Positions 19,901 to 26,672 of a stretch of 38,940 bases of DNA are shown in pieces. Numbering within the stretch: position 1 is the stretch's first letter; each line of letters starts with the position of its first letter. Origin of the DNA: Acidobacteriota bacterium (GTDB taxonomy: Bacteria; Acidobacteriota; Terriglobia; Terriglobales; Acidobacteriaceae); assembly GCA_021791935.1 (NCBI GenBank), contig JAJYVR010000002.1, forward strand, positions 1 to 38,940, given 5' to 3'. The notes below the pieces were generated by a model. It was not told where the DNA came from. It saw only the letters and a list, made by a program, of their open reading frames with translations, and ran no database searches. A program made the translations under genes and the position numbers.

Positions 19901-19970
19901 TGGAAAGGTTGCAGGAGGCGGCGGAAGGATGGACGCCAACAGAGCGATCCGAGGATTTGCTGTTCATCAT
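16953..19970 (-). CDS. fdhA: Formate dehydrogenase alpha subunit (2Fe-2S, ferredoxin-type and molybdopterin domains), 1005 aa
   Basis: TCDTCMVQVNG, CILCGRCVEACQ, CVSCGHCVTVCPC, CTYCGVGCSFDIW, NIDNCSRYCQTPAT (Cys at the catalytic position), GMGVTQHCGGSDTSTAISNLL. Confidence 0.93.
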   Translation of the reverse strand: MMNSKSSDRSVGVHPSAASCNLSIDGVIHAAALGEPLVDVLNRIDRIVPQVCYHPQLGPIQTCDTCMVQVNGSLARACGTPVADGMIVVTKSELVDIAQREAFDRILGNHMLYCTICDNNNGNCTVHNTTALLDVKHQKRPYTPKPYPVDNSNPFYRYDPDQCILCGRCVEACQNVQVNETLSIDWQSQHPRVLWDGGETVAGSSCVSCGHCVTVCPCNALMEKSMIGHAGYLTGLPRKALDNMIDVVKGVEPETGYGPILAVSEVEAAMREQRVKRTKTVCTYCGVGCSFDIWTKDRHILKIEPAEGPANGISTCVKGKFGWDYVNAADRLTKPLIRDGETFREAAWQEALQLIAKKLSAIKNEHGPDAIGLIASSKCTNEENFLMQKLARAVIGTNNIDNCSRYCQTPATMGLSRTVGYGGDSGSIRDIEAAGLVVIVGSNTAESHPVLATRIKQSHKLRGQRLIVADLREHEMARRADILLRPRPGTDLVWLSAVAKYILDNGLAKMEFIDRWVNGFAEYRDSLAPFTLEYAERLTGIPVATLQQVAREIAQASSVCILWAMGVTQHCGGSDTSTAISNLLLLTGNYMRTGTGAYPLRGHNNVQGASDFGSMPNILSGYQKVDDPEAIARFEQAWNVKMPTDTGLDNRQMIDAIHQGKLKAMYLKGEDTIASDANENDVRDALEKLEFLVVQEVILSETARYADVVLPASPSLEKDGTFTNTERRIQRLYQVFEPLGESKPDWRIIQDIANALGANWNYSHPSQVMDEVASLTPLFAGVNYRRLEGYKSLQWPVAADGSDQPLLFTEKFPFPDGKAKFYPLEWIEPCEQVSDEFDLHLNNGRLLEHFEVGNMTFRSPGIMEETPNTWVEISPELAAERGVETGRWVRLRSKYGQVRVRVLVTDRVQGKQIYLPLNSTEQPVNRLTGAGVDRATHTPAYKETTVQMIPLAEQGESPLPRINFRFGHPTPQNGVEVERKWQRSDYRLPGTAPDDKLAQIANTQV

Positions 19971-20162
19971 GGACGTTTCCGGCGGAGGGTTTGCAGAACA
20001 AACCGATTTTAACCCCTATCACCGGAATAGGATGCGCCAGTCTCGCGACACGACGCTTGTCGGTCGCATACGATCCAGGCTTTGACGCGCACCCGCATCT
20101 GGGCAAGACGAGATCCCACGAGGTTGGCCGCGAATTGAATCTCACAAAATCTCCAGGAAAAC

Positions 20163-20537
20163 TCAGTCGGCGAAAGCAGCGCAGGCGGTCGCCTCATCCG
20201 AATGCATGCGGGTGTACCTGTTGAGGCCGACCATGATGAAGACCTTCTGGAAATGCGGCGAAAGGCCAAAGCTCTGCACCAGTCGATCGGATTTGCTGGC
20301 GGCCATCAGCAGTTCGATAATCAGCGCAATGCCGCTGGAGTTCATATATTCCATCTTCGAGAAATCGAAGACGACCTTGCGGGCGGCCGCAGGCACTTCG
20401 CGATACGCGCCAAAGACGACATCGCGAGAGGTGCTGGTGATATCGCCGGTAAAGCGAAGCACGGCAACAGGGCTGCCATCGGGCGCTTTGACTTGATCCA
20501 CATGGGCGCGGGTGTTCAGTTGCGGTTGCATGGCCAT
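20163..20537 (-). CDS. STAS-domain anti-sigma factor antagonist (RsbV/SpoIIAA-like)
   Basis: KVVFDFSKMEYMNSSGIALIIELL with the conserved Ser region. Confidence 0.83.
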   Translation of the reverse strand: MAMQPQLNTRAHVDQVKAPDGSPVAVLRFTGDITSTSRDVVFGAYREVPAAARKVVFDFSKMEYMNSSGIALIIELLMAASKSDRLVQSFGLSPHFQKVFIMVGLNRYTRMHSDEATACAAFAD

Positions 20538-20546
20538 ATCGCTAAC

Positions 20547-20990
20547 TCACTCCTCTTCCTTGTCTAGACGAATCATCAGGCGAACGCAATTTCCGCCGTG
20601 CGGAGTCTGGGTCCATTCGGCCTCGTCCACCAGGGCCTGCATCAGGAACATGCCCATGCCGCGCGCCTGTTCTTCGCCGTGCATTTTGCGGTCGATGTCC
20701 GGGGGATTCATTTTCTTGTGGAGCCCCGAACCGGAGTCCAGGATTTTCACTTCCAGTTTGCCGTCTTCCATCGACAGGACAATTCCGATACTCAAGCGTT
20801 CATCGAAACGGTTGCCGTGCTCGATGGCGTTGATGCAAGCCTCTGCGACAGCCGTCTTCAGGTCTTCGATGCGGTCGTCGGAAAACCCCATCAACCGGGC
20901 AACGCCTGAAGCAGTCTGCATCGCAACCTTCTCAAATCCCAATTTGGAAGGAAGCCTCAACTCAACAGCGGATGCAATTTCCTGCACCAT
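20547..20990 (-). CDS. Anti-sigma factor serine kinase, HATPase (RsbW/SpoIIAB-like)
   Basis: LKTAVAEACINAIEHGN N-box; LDSGSGLHKK; GMGMFLMQALVDE. Confidence 0.88.
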   Translation of the reverse strand: MVQEIASAVELRLPSKLGFEKVAMQTASGVARLMGFSDDRIEDLKTAVAEACINAIEHGNRFDERLSIGIVLSMEDGKLEVKILDSGSGLHKKMNPPDIDRKMHGEEQARGMGMFLMQALVDEAEWTQTPHGGNCVRLMIRLDKEEE

Positions 20991-21062
20991 AATTCAACCT
21001 CCAGAAGCAATCCTTCCAACCTGCCTGCACGCTTCAAAGCCTTCAAACAGACCTCTCTGGAG

Positions 21063-22208
21063 CTACTGCACTCGAAGCAATGCCAGGGCCGTGCGATCGT
21101 CCGTCAGTTCCACTTCCCCATCGAAGGATTCTACTGCGGACCAGACGCTGTTGAGCAATTGTTCCGCCTGTGTACCACGCCAGCTACGGACCTCCTCGAC
21201 CAGGCGTTCGGGCCCAAACTCCTCTTCCCCGCGAAATACCTCTGTCAATCCATCCGTATACAACAAGAATCGGCTGTTTTGCTCCAAATGATACCTCACC
21301 GAGGTATAGGTCATGTCTGCCAACATGCCGACGGGGGTCCCGCTGGCGCCGATCTCCTGGATCGCCTTGCCATGCACCAAAAAGCCTGGATTGTGCCCCG
21401 CGTTGACCGCCTCCAGGGTATGTTCCGCCGGATCGAGATGGGCAAAGATGGCCGTCACATATCGGCGGCGGGTCTCCACGCCATCCGCATTCTGGACATG
21501 GTTGAGTCTCGCGGCCATCTCGTCCAGCGGAAGGCCGGATACAGCCATGGCACGAAATGCCGAACGGAAGGAGGTCCCCACCAGGGCGGAAGCCAGCCCT
21601 TTGCCGGCGACGTCGGCCACCACCATCATCCACCTGCCATCGGGCAAAGGAAGGATGTCCAGATAATCTCCGCCTACTTCGTAACAGGTCTGGGAGCGCG
21701 CGGCGATGCTGTATCCGGGAATCGCTGGCATGGATTGGGGCAACAGGCTACGCTGAATTTCGCGGGCCGAGGCAAGGTCCTGCTGCACTCTTTCCAGGTC
21801 GAGCGTGCGTTCGTGATAGCGGGCATTCTCAATGGCGACAGCGGCTTGCGTGGCCAGATTTTCCAGGAAGTCCTGTTCATACAAAGACAGCGGCGCGCAG
21901 TCGCGGGTCAGGACGATCATCTCCGTCAGCAGGGCCCCGCTGCGATCGAGCAAGGGGAAACGAAAGCAGCCCCGCTTGGGGTGGGATGTCGGCGGATGCA
22001 GTAAAAATCGTGGCTGGATCTCTCCATAGGAAAACGGAAATGCGGTGAAGAACGCGCCGGCCATTTCAAGTTCGCGGACGCTCAACTCCAGCACGGCTCG
22101 CAGCACGCTGTCGAGCTCGATGGTGCTGTGAATTTTATGGCTGGCCTCCAGCAACGCCTGCAGACGGGCAATTTGCTGCTGCAGGTGGAGGGTGCTTTCG
22201 AGTTCCAT
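21063..22208 (-). CDS. GAF-domain PP2C-type serine phosphatase (RsbU/SpoIIE-like)
   Basis: SAREIQRSLLPQSMPAIPGYSIAARSQTCYEVGGDYLDILPLPDGRWMMVVADVAGKGLASAL; ATG start (MELESTLHL) after AAGGAG. Confidence 0.92.
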   Translation of the reverse strand: MELESTLHLQQQIARLQALLEASHKIHSTIELDSVLRAVLELSVRELEMAGAFFTAFPFSYGEIQPRFLLHPPTSHPKRGCFRFPLLDRSGALLTEMIVLTRDCAPLSLYEQDFLENLATQAAVAIENARYHERTLDLERVQQDLASAREIQRSLLPQSMPAIPGYSIAARSQTCYEVGGDYLDILPLPDGRWMMVVADVAGKGLASALVGTSFRSAFRAMAVSGLPLDEMAARLNHVQNADGVETRRRYVTAIFAHLDPAEHTLEAVNAGHNPGFLVHGKAIQEIGASGTPVGMLADMTYTSVRYHLEQNSRFLLYTDGLTEVFRGEEEFGPERLVEEVRSWRGTQAEQLLNSVWSAVESFDGEVELTDDRTALALLRVQ

Positions 22209-22214
22209 CCCAGC

Positions 22215-22346
22215 TCCTTCTGTTGCGCCGCTTCGGCGGGCATGAATCGACAGAGTCCTGGGCGTCCGTGTTCCCAGGATGGTACATGACTCCATGAACA
22301 GCAAGATACATGAAGGACAAGGTTGCAGCTAAGTGAATTCGGCAGA
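22215..22346 (-). promoter_or_regulatory. 5' leader element, copy A, upstream of the rsbU-like gene
   Basis: Reverse complement GCCGAATTCACTTAGCTGCAACC-TTGTCC-TTCATGTATCTTGCTGTTCATGGAGTC matches 14642-14691; similarity continues to AAGGAG. Confidence 0.75.
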
Positions 22347-22561
22347 GGGGCGCCAGCAAAGAAGCGCGAGACTCGGCCGGACGGATGGAAACCGTCTTCA
22401 ACTTGAGCGGCGACTGCGGCTAGGCTGCGGTACGGGGCCGCGGACCGGATGCGCTTGCCGGAGGTGAGGGAGCGGGCCTATACTCCGTAGGTTTGGCCGG
22501 AATAGGGTTTGTGGAGACGAAAGGTTCGCGCGGTGCGTCTGAAATCTGTCGGGAGCAACAA

Positions 22562-22630
22562 CCTCAGGCCCCTCCGCTGCGCGCGCCAAAACGGGCGCGC
22601 TTCGGTCGGGATGACAGTTTTTTCTCTATC
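22562..22630. repeat. REP-like palindromic repeat, variant copy with GCGCGCC/GGCGCGC hairpin
   Basis: CCCCTCCGCTGCGCGCGCCAAAACGGGCGCGCTTCGGTCGGGATGACAGTTTTTT; same outer arms as 24445 and 35645 copies. Confidence 0.55.
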
Positions 22631-22749
22631 TTTCATCCCCATTCAAGCGTCGCTGCGGCGACAAGGCTTGCAAGGGCACCGTGCGACCAGGATTGCCGAG
22701 ACGACCAGGACCACACATGAAATTTTGGCAGGCAGAAGCGGAGAGTTGT

Positions 22750-24015
22750 ATGGCGTCAGTAGCGATTGAGCAGGAAATGAATCCATGGGAAGCGCAGGCG
22801 GCCCGATTTGATTTTGCGGCAAAGAAGCTGAACCTGGACGACGATTTGTGGAAGGTGCTGCGGTCGCCCAGCCGGGAGATCATTGTGCATTTTCCGGTGT
22901 CGATGGATGACGGGCACGTCGAGTTGATGACCGGATTCCGGGTGCATCACTCGCTGGCGCGGGGGCCGGCGAAGGGCGGCATTCGCTACTCCCCGGACCT
23001 GACGCTGGATGAAGTGCGGGCGCTGGCAAGCTGGATGACATGGAAATGCGCGGTGGTGGACATTCCGTTTGGCGGGGCGAAGGGCGGAGTGATCTGCGAC
23101 CCGAAGAAGCTGTCGCGGGGCGAGCTGGAGCGGATCACGCGGCGGTACACGTCGGAGATCATCGAATTTCTAGGGCCGGAAAAAGATGTGCCGGCGCCGG
23201 ACGTGAACACCAATGAGCAGACCATGGCGTGGGTGATGGACACCTACTCCATGCACATGCGGCAGACGGTGACCAGCGTGGTGACGGGCAAGCCGATCGA
23301 GCTGGGAGGGTCGCGCGGGCGGCGGCAGGCGACGGGGCGCGGAGTGAGGGTAGTGTGCCTGGAGGCGCTGCGGCACCTGAAGATGCCGGTGGAAGGATGC
23401 CGGATCGTCGTCCAGGGATTTGGCAATGTGGGATCGAATGCGGCCGAATTGCTGATGGAGGTTGGCTGCAAGATCATCGGGATTGCGGAGTACGACGGCG
23501 GGCTGTACAACGCGAAGGGGATGGACATCCATGCGTTGAACCGGCACCACAAGGACCACGGCACGATCATGGGGTTCGACGGAGCGGAGCCTGCGGATTC
23601 GGCGGAGTTGCTGACGACGGCGTGCGACATTTTGATTCCGGCGGCGACAGAGAACGTGATTACCAGCCATAATGCGGCGAAGATTTCGGCGCGGATTGTG
23701 TGCGAGGGTGCGAACGGGCCGACGACGGCGTTTGCGGATGACATTCTGGGAGAGAAGGGCGTGTTTATCATCCCGGACATCCTGGCGAATGCGGGGGGCG
23801 TGACGGCTTCGTATTTCGAGTGGGTGCAGGACCGGCAGGGATATTTCTGGAAGGAAGAAGTGGTGAATGAGCGGCTGGACGAGATCCTGGTGAACAGCTT
23901 TGAGCATGTCATTCACTACCGGCTGACGCATGGGGTGAACAACCGGATAGCGGCGTACATGCTGGCCATGGACCGAGTGGCGGGAGTGATTCGTCAGCGA
24001 GGATTTTACGCGTAA
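22750..24015 (+). CDS. gdhA: Glu/Leu/Phe/Val family dehydrogenase (glutamate dehydrogenase)
   Basis: GPAKGGIRYSPDLTLDEVRALASWMTWKCAVVDIPFGGAKGGV; VQGFGNVGSNAAELL; ANAGGVTASYFEWVQ. Confidence 0.94.
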   Translation: MASVAIEQEMNPWEAQAARFDFAAKKLNLDDDLWKVLRSPSREIIVHFPVSMDDGHVELMTGFRVHHSLARGPAKGGIRYSPDLTLDEVRALASWMTWKCAVVDIPFGGAKGGVICDPKKLSRGELERITRRYTSEIIEFLGPEKDVPAPDVNTNEQTMAWVMDTYSMHMRQTVTSVVTGKPIELGGSRGRRQATGRGVRVVCLEALRHLKMPVEGCRIVVQGFGNVGSNAAELLMEVGCKIIGIAEYDGGLYNAKGMDIHALNRHHKDHGTIMGFDGAEPADSAELLTTACDILIPAATENVITSHNAAKISARIVCEGANGPTTAFADDILGEKGVFIIPDILANAGGVTASYFEWVQDRQGYFWKEEVVNERLDEILVNSFEHVIHYRLTHGVNNRIAAYMLAMDRVAGVIRQRGFYA

Positions 24016-24026
24016 GGGAAAGACAT

Positions 24027-24051
24027 CCCAGGTTAGCTACGCGAACCTGGG
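24027..24051 (+). terminator. Hairpin downstream of gdhA
   Basis: CCCAGGTT-AGCTACGCG-AACCTGGG followed by GCACCC; related to the 4910-4937 hairpin. Confidence 0.5.
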
Positions 24052-24151
24052 GCACCCGGCATTTTCAAATCCCACCGTTGAGCCAAAAGAGCTTGCCTGC
24101 CTCAGACACGGCAAAATAGCACGAACCTATCCAGTTCGTGACGAACTCGAG

Positions 24152-24418
24152 CTAGGAGAAGTCCAGTTCCAATTGGTCGATGTAGCAGTATCCCCAGTTT
24201 TCTCCAGGCTCGAAGGAGCGCATGATGGGGTGTTTGGTCGCATGAAAATGTTTGGTCGCGTGTTTATTTTTGGAGGAGTCGCAGCAGCCGACGTGGCCGC
24301 ACTCCAGACAGAGGCGCAGGTGGACCCAATCGTCGCCGATCTTCATGCACTCTTCGCAGCCTTGCGGAGTGCGTGGAGCGACATTGCGGATTTGATCGAG
24401 GTGGGTACATTGTTCCAT
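24152..24418 (-). CDS. UBP-type zinc finger domain protein
   Basis: CTHL...GCEECMKIGDDWVHLRLCLECGHVGCCDSSKNKHATKHFHATKHPIMRSFEPGENWGYCY. Confidence 0.9.
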   Translation of the reverse strand: MEQCTHLDQIRNVAPRTPQGCEECMKIGDDWVHLRLCLECGHVGCCDSSKNKHATKHFHATKHPIMRSFEPGENWGYCYIDQLELDFS

Positions 24419-24444
24419 GGCGTTTCCTCCTGATATCGCGAAGC

Positions 24445-24550
24445 CAGAATTGCTGTAATGCGGAGAGTAAAAGCAGGTCCCTCGACTGCGGTCGCCGCGG
24501 CGACCTTCGCTCGGGATGACAACTCTTTTTTACTTTACAGTGGTGCTGCA
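24445..24550. repeat. MITE/REP-like palindromic intergenic repeat, copy 1
   Basis: CCAGAATTGCTGTAAT...AAAGCAGGTCCCTCGACTGCGGTCGCCGCGGCGACCTTCGCTCGGGATGACAACTCTTTTTTACTTTACAG; near-identical core at 35645-35746. Confidence 0.75.
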
Positions 24551-24584
24551 TTTGCGCTGTGTTGTGACCTGGGGTCCTCACATA

Positions 24585-25187
24585 TTACTTCGATGCAACG
24601 TGGGCGGCGCGCACATCGTTGGCGGTGAACAGGGAGAAAAACGGCGCTCCCTGGGCGACGGCTTCGACGGCGGCGCGGCCATTCATCTCCTGCCGATCGA
24701 CCAGGCAAAGTACGCCGACCACTTGAAATTTAGCATCGCGGGCGGCCTCAATGGCCTGGATGGTGGAGGCGCCGGTGGTGCAGACGTCGTCGACGATGAC
24801 GGCACGCGCGCCGGGCTGGTTGAAGCCTTCAATGCGGCGGCCAGTGCCGTGGGTCTTTTCCGATTTGCGAACGAGAAAGCCGTGGATGAGCGGAGCATCG
24901 GGGTGCTGCAGATGGTCCCACGCGCTGGCGGAGGCGATGTTGGAGACCAGCGGGTCCGCGCCCATAGTAAGGCCGCCGACGGCTTGCGGATGGAGTTTAT
25001 GTTGACGGATCAAGTCGTAGAGAGCGAGGCCGGCGAGGCGACCGCCTTCCGCATGCAGCGTGGTGGTCCGGCAGTCGATGTAGTAATCGCTGTGCGCGCC
25101 GGAGGAGAGAGTGAACTTTCCCAGGCGAAAGGAAAGGGTGGCAATCAGATGGAGCAGCGGGGTGCGCGGATCGGATGACGTCGGCAT
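24585..25187 (-). CDS. pyrE: Orotate phosphoribosyltransferase
   Basis: SGAHSDYYIDCRTTTLHAEG; GGLTMGADPLVSNIA; ARAVIVDDVCTTGASTIQAIEAA. Confidence 0.9.
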   Translation of the reverse strand: MPTSSDPRTPLLHLIATLSFRLGKFTLSSGAHSDYYIDCRTTTLHAEGGRLAGLALYDLIRQHKLHPQAVGGLTMGADPLVSNIASASAWDHLQHPDAPLIHGFLVRKSEKTHGTGRRIEGFNQPGARAVIVDDVCTTGASTIQAIEAARDAKFQVVGVLCLVDRQEMNGRAAVEAVAQGAPFFSLFTANDVRAAHVASK

Positions 25188-25230
25188 AGGTCTCTAGTGA
25201 TTGTAAGCAATCGAGACGAATTTCGAAGGG

Positions 25231-26559
25231 TCAATCGATGCCGAGCTTGCGCTGCATCTGCTCCAGGCTGAGGTTCTTGGTTTCCGGGTAGATGAAGAGC
25301 ACGACGAAGAATTGCAAGGCCATCATGGCGGCGAAGAAATAAAACGGAAGCGCGGCGTGGCGGACTGCAAGCACCGGGAAGATGCCGGAAATGATGGCAT
25401 TTGAAATCCAGTTGGCGGAGGTGCCCAGGCTTTGTCCTTTGGCACGAACGCGGGTGGGGAAGACTTCCGCCAGATAGACCCAGATGACCGCGCCCTGCGA
25501 GATGGCAAAGGCGACAATGTACAGCACCAGCAGCGGCAGCAGATAGCGCTGGTGGCCGGGGACCTGGAAGATGACGGCGACGAGGAGCAGACAGATGGCC
25601 ATGCCGACGGAGCCGATGAGCAGAAGGGTCTTGCGGCCCAGCTTGTCAATGACGGAGATGGCGGCGAGGGTGGCGAACAAGTTCCCCAGGCCGACATAGA
25701 CTGCTTGCTTGCCGGCGGAGAGGCTGTTGAAGCCGGCGGCGGCGAAGATATCGTTCATGTAATAAAGGATGGCGTTGATGCCGGTGAGCTGGTTGAAGAT
25801 GGCGATGCTGACGGCAAGAAAAATGGGCAGGCGATATTTGCGGGTGAGCAGGGGCTCGCTTTTGGCCTGGCGTTCCAGATGCACGGAGGCGACGATGTCC
25901 TGCAACTCGGCTTCAAGGTCGGGAGTGTTGGCCCGCATGAGGGCATCGCGTGCCTCTTCAATGCGTGCCTGCATGACCAGCCAGCGCGGACTGCGACCGA
26001 TAGTGAGCAGCATGATGAAAAACAGCGCCGCGGGAACGGCTGCCACTCCTAGCTGCCAGCGCCACTGCTGCATGCCGAGATGAAAGGTCTCGATGTAGAA
26101 GTTCGACATGTAGGCGAGTAGGACGCCGAGGACAATGTTGATCTGAAAGGTTCCGACCAGGCGTCCGCGCCATTTTGCGGGAGCAATTTCCGCAATGTAC
26201 ATGGGGCCGAGCACGGAACTGCCGCCGATGCCGAGGCCGCCGATGACGCGAAAGAAAAGCAGGGCATACCAGTTCCATGCAAGCGCGCAGCCGATGGCGG
26301 AGACCACGTAGGCGACGGCGAGGATGCGCAGCGTATCGCGACGGCCGATGCGCTGGCCGGGTATGCCGGCGAGCATAGCGCCGATGACGGTGCCGATGAG
26401 TGCGCTGGAGACGGTGAAGCCAAGCTGGCCGCTGCTGAGTGCGTAGACTTGCGTCAGCATGTGGGTGGTGCCGGCGATGACGGCGGTGTCAAAGCCGAAG
26501 AGCAGGCCGCCCAGGGCGCCGACTAATGTTCCGCGGACAAGATAAGAGTTCAGGGTCAT
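25231..26559 (-). CDS. Sugar porter family MFS transporter
   Basis: GALGGLLFGFDTAVIAG; GRSPRWLV; FNQLTGINAILYYMNDIF; GAVIWVYLAEVFPTRVRAKGQS; PETKNLSLEQ; start chosen at MTLNSYL. Confidence 0.92.
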   Translation of the reverse strand: MTLNSYLVRGTLVGALGGLLFGFDTAVIAGTTHMLTQVYALSSGQLGFTVSSALIGTVIGAMLAGIPGQRIGRRDTLRILAVAYVVSAIGCALAWNWYALLFFRVIGGLGIGGSSVLGPMYIAEIAPAKWRGRLVGTFQINIVLGVLLAYMSNFYIETFHLGMQQWRWQLGVAAVPAALFFIMLLTIGRSPRWLVMQARIEEARDALMRANTPDLEAELQDIVASVHLERQAKSEPLLTRKYRLPIFLAVSIAIFNQLTGINAILYYMNDIFAAAGFNSLSAGKQAVYVGLGNLFATLAAISVIDKLGRKTLLLIGSVGMAICLLLVAVIFQVPGHQRYLLPLLVLYIVAFAISQGAVIWVYLAEVFPTRVRAKGQSLGTSANWISNAIISGIFPVLAVRHAALPFYFFAAMMALQFFVVLFIYPETKNLSLEQMQRKLGID

Positions 26560-26672
26560 CGATGGCGCGGCTGGAAACGAGTGCTCCCGACAAAGTGGAT
26601 TCCGTTCGCTTTCGAAACCATACACGATGACGCGGCGCGAGTCACGTTGGGCGGAGGAAGATGAGGCCGCGT

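Noticed and set aside
17235-20012. Long plus-strand ORFs (535 and 379 aa) opposite fdhA
   Set aside because: Antisense to a formate dehydrogenase with clear motifs; Arg/His/Ala-rich low-information translations.
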